Of a DNA stretch of 64,000 nt, positions 62,400 to 64,000 are shown piece by piece. This DNA comes from Halovibrio variabilis. Lineage in GTDB: Bacteria > Pseudomonadota > Gammaproteobacteria > Pseudomonadales > Halomonadaceae. The notes under the pieces are model-generated. The model had not been told where the DNA came from. It ran no database searches and saw only the letters and a list, made by a program, of their open reading frames with translations. Position 1 is the stretch's first letter. Every line of letters starts with the position of its first letter. The stretch is from positions 168,106 through 232,105 of the forward strand of contig NZ_BJXV01000006.1 in the NCBI RefSeq assembly GCF_007991175.1, given 5' to 3'. The position numbers and the translations under genes were made by a program.

Positions 62400-62780
62400 C
62401 GAATTACCTTTTTTGGGGGTGAGGTGATGTGGGCCATTAACTGCGTTAACAGTATGACGAGACACAGCCAAACTAAGTTACCAAAAAAAGCAGCGTTCCG
62501 CGCGTTGGAAATGCTAGCAAACACCAACCTTTATCTTCAGCTTAAGCAACCCATACGTACGTGCACCTTACAAAACGCTGATAGCCGTGTAACAGTGCCA
62601 TTAAGCGTAAGGTACGGCCTTACGTTTATTTTCAGGTGATTTCCCCCATAGAAGGCATGCTACCGAAGCGGACCATGGCAGCAATGTTCGCCAATATAAG
62701 CCAAACATAAAGCAAACGCTTGATGCACGAGCGGCGCTACTGTAATACTTAATTATTGTTCTAGACCCAAGGATATACAC
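62400..62780. promoter_or_regulatory. Divergent intergenic region with a terminator-like hairpin
   Basis: About 380 bases between the divergent cyclase and rfaH genes. CGTAAGG-TACGG-CCTTACG (62606-62624) followed by TTTATTTT looks like a rho-independent terminator on the plus strand, although no plus-strand gene precedes it. It could end a small RNA or attenuate rfaH. The stretch 62720-62760 is AT-rich and suits an rfaH promoter. Confidence 0.4.
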
Positions 62781-63299
62781 ATGGCTTGTTTCAGCGACGT
62801 TGAAGGTGCAACGCCTTCCTGGTACGTCATTCAATGCAAAGGGGGGGAATCCTTTCGCGCCGCCGACAACCTCACCAACCAAGGGTATGAGGTATTTCAT
62901 CCTGTGCTTAACGCCCAGCGTAAGCGTCAGAGCAAGCTAGTCACTGTTACTGAACCGCTGTTTCCCTACTATTTGTTTATCCGCCTGGATCAAGTCGCCA
63001 GTGACTGGCGACCGATTCGCTCCACGCGCGGCGTGTTGCGCCTGCTCACCTTCGGCAACAGGCCCGTCGCCGTTCCCGAGTCGTTGGTCGGGACACTACG
63101 TGCCCAGCCTCATCACCTAGAAGGTAGTCACACCTACTTCAGCGCCGGTGAAAAGGTCACCATTACCGACGGCCCGTTCAAAGACCTCGAAGCTATTTTC
63201 ACCCGCTGTAAAGGCGAAGAGCGCGCCATCGTTTTGCTAAATGTGCTTAATCGACCACAGCACCTTGAAGTCCCGCTAGAGACCTTAAGCAAGTTGTAG
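62781..63299 (+). CDS. rfaH: Transcription antiterminator RfaH
   Basis: 172-residue NusG paralogue that binds paused RNA polymerase at ops sites and promotes long-operon transcription and translation. The NGN domain runs from SWYVIQCKGGESFRAADNL through EPLFPYYLFIRLDQVASDWR. STRGVLRLLTFGNRPVAVPE and a short C-terminal KOW region (GEKVTITDGPFKDLEAIF) follow. The shape and length match RfaH more than NusG (NusG would have a longer acidic linker). AAGGA is 8 bases before the ATG. Confidence 0.9.
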   Translation: MACFSDVEGATPSWYVIQCKGGESFRAADNLTNQGYEVFHPVLNAQRKRQSKLVTVTEPLFPYYLFIRLDQVASDWRPIRSTRGVLRLLTFGNRPVAVPESLVGTLRAQPHHLEGSHTYFSAGEKVTITDGPFKDLEAIFTRCKGEERAIVLLNVLNRPQHLEVPLETLSKL

Positions 63300-63441
63300 C
63301 GCGTGGTAACGATTATGTGAGAGTAACGAACATAAGAAGCACCCGCGGATGGCGGCGGAACGTCGCCCCGTGGCACAGAATCCAACCCTGGCACTGCTTC
63401 GCGCTGCTTACGCGGGTGCGCCGTAGGCTTACCACGCGCTA
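63297..63441. repeat. Nested inverted repeat between rfaH and the RAYT gene
   Basis: TAGCGCGTGGTAA (63297-63309) is a perfect 13-bp inverted copy of TTACCACGCGCTA (63429-63441), 119 bases apart. Inside it, GCACCCGCG (63339-63347) pairs with CGCGGGTGC (63411-63419). The unit of 145 bases has the form of a small non-autonomous element or a long terminator hairpin, and it begins within the rfaH stop codon. Confidence 0.6.
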
Positions 63442-63471
63442 CAATAGGACTACTTAATATAAATATTCGTC

Positions 63472-63993
63472 ATGGGGACACGGGTGGCCATCTATCGACG
63501 CGCGCATGTTCCTGGCGGCAGCTACTTCTTTACGGTCGTTACTTTCGCACGGCAACCTCTCCTCGCTGATCGTCATAATATTGAAGCTCTGGGCCGTGCG
63601 TTTCGCCGAGTTCGAGAAGAACGCCCCTTCGTTATGGAAGCGTTTGTTCTACTTCCCGACCATCTTCACTGCTTATGGACACTTCCCGAAGGCGACGCCG
63701 ACTACTCCTCGCGCTGGCGGGATATTAAAAAATACGCTTCACAGGAATTTCTCTTTCCTCCTGGCACCCAGAATGCTTGGCAGCGAGGTTTCTGGGAGCA
63801 CGTCATTCGCGACGAAAACGACTGGCAGCGGCATATGGATTACATCCATTACAACCCCGTCAAGCACGGCTGGACCAAAGCCCCCCGCCATTGGGAATGG
63901 TCGAGCTTTCGGCAATGCGTACAAAAAGGCTGGTACGAACTTGACTGGGGCACCCAACACACCCCCGACATCGCCGATATGAATTGGGAATAA
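63472..63993 (+). CDS. REP-associated tyrosine transposase (RAYT)
   Basis: 173-residue Y1 transposase of the IS200-like RAYT group, which nicks and mobilises REP palindromes. PGGSYFFTVVTFARQPLL forms the first strand. The metal-binding HUH-type motif is LLPDHLHCLWTLP, the helix with the catalytic Tyr is RWRDIKKYASQEF, and the family end signature is MDYIHYNPVKHGW. The gene is complete within the window and stands alone, as RAYTs do. A nested inverted repeat lies just upstream and REP-like pairs occur at 0.7 kb. Confidence 0.9.
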   Translation: MGTRVAIYRRAHVPGGSYFFTVVTFARQPLLADRHNIEALGRAFRRVREERPFVMEAFVLLPDHLHCLWTLPEGDADYSSRWRDIKKYASQEFLFPPGTQNAWQRGFWEHVIRDENDWQRHMDYIHYNPVKHGWTKAPRHWEWSSFRQCVQKGWYELDWGTQHTPDIADMNWE

Positions 63994-64000
63994 AGCCCCC

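Noticed and set aside
1..64000. CRISPR arrays and rRNA genes
   Set aside because: No regularly spaced direct repeats with unique spacers and no rRNA-like sequence were seen anywhere in the window.

Overview
The window reads as chromosome of a GC-rich gammaproteobacterium, most likely a halophile of the Halomonadaceae (Halomonas-like). The basis is the gene set (Mrp-type Na+/H+ antiporter subunits, gammaproteobacterial cmoA/cmoB/cmoM tRNA modification genes, rfaH, a nudF-yqiB-cpdA cluster, parC/parE) and codon use by eye; no taxonomic search could be run.

Backbone, 1-43.6 kb. It begins inside a Mrp antiporter operon (mrpF tail, mrpG) followed by paired REP-like palindromes. Next come serB, parC, parE and pgi (minus), then cmoA-PLD-cmoB (plus), a zinc peptidase, an App1-type phosphatase and a DJ-1/PfpI protein (minus). 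A tungstate ABC operon (tupBCA) converges on cysDN, with a shared hairpin between them. After cpdA, yqiB, nudF and a periplasmic TPR protein come greB, rsmC and cmoM, so the whole mcmo5U34 tRNA pathway lies in the window. A sugar-acid cluster (KDG-type kinase, 2-ketoacid reductase, YieH-like phosphatase) ends in a truncated kduD. Other scars are a FadR-type regulator tail and a TnpB remnant. A HDOD-GGDEF protein precedes an Att-like ABC/FtsX/AttH operon.

The most striking backbone locus is 34.5-41.8 kb, a 'GAK system'-type neighbourhood. It holds a divergent CofD/YvcK-like protein, an APH-fold kinase, an ATP-grasp ligase, an HprK-like kinase, a histidine phosphatase, a metallophosphatase and an amphi-Trp protein, in tightly overlapping order. 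The families are recognised but the pathway is, to my knowledge, uncharacterised.

Genomic island, about 43.57-59.13 kb. An 18-bp piece of the 3' end of tRNA-Arg(CCU) is duplicated at the far end, and a P4-type integrase sits beside the tRNA, so this is an integrated satellite-like element of about 15.5 kb. All its genes are on the minus strand: integrase, a zinc finger fused to a catalytically dead isochorismatase-like domain, an AlpA regulator, small proteins, a Toprim primase, a DUF927 helicase, a cluster of nine GGCAAC iteron-like repeats, a coiled-coil protein, and an AT-rich cargo block (AbiV-like, TrlF-like PHP-ATPase, FRG domain) flanked by integron attC-like sequences. An intact IS256-family element with an 8-bp target duplication lies next to the distal att site.

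After the island come tRNA-Arg, an AEC transporter, a membrane diguanylate cyclase, rfaH, a nested inverted repeat and a RAYT (REP-associated transposase). The RAYT may be related to the REP pairs at the start of the window.
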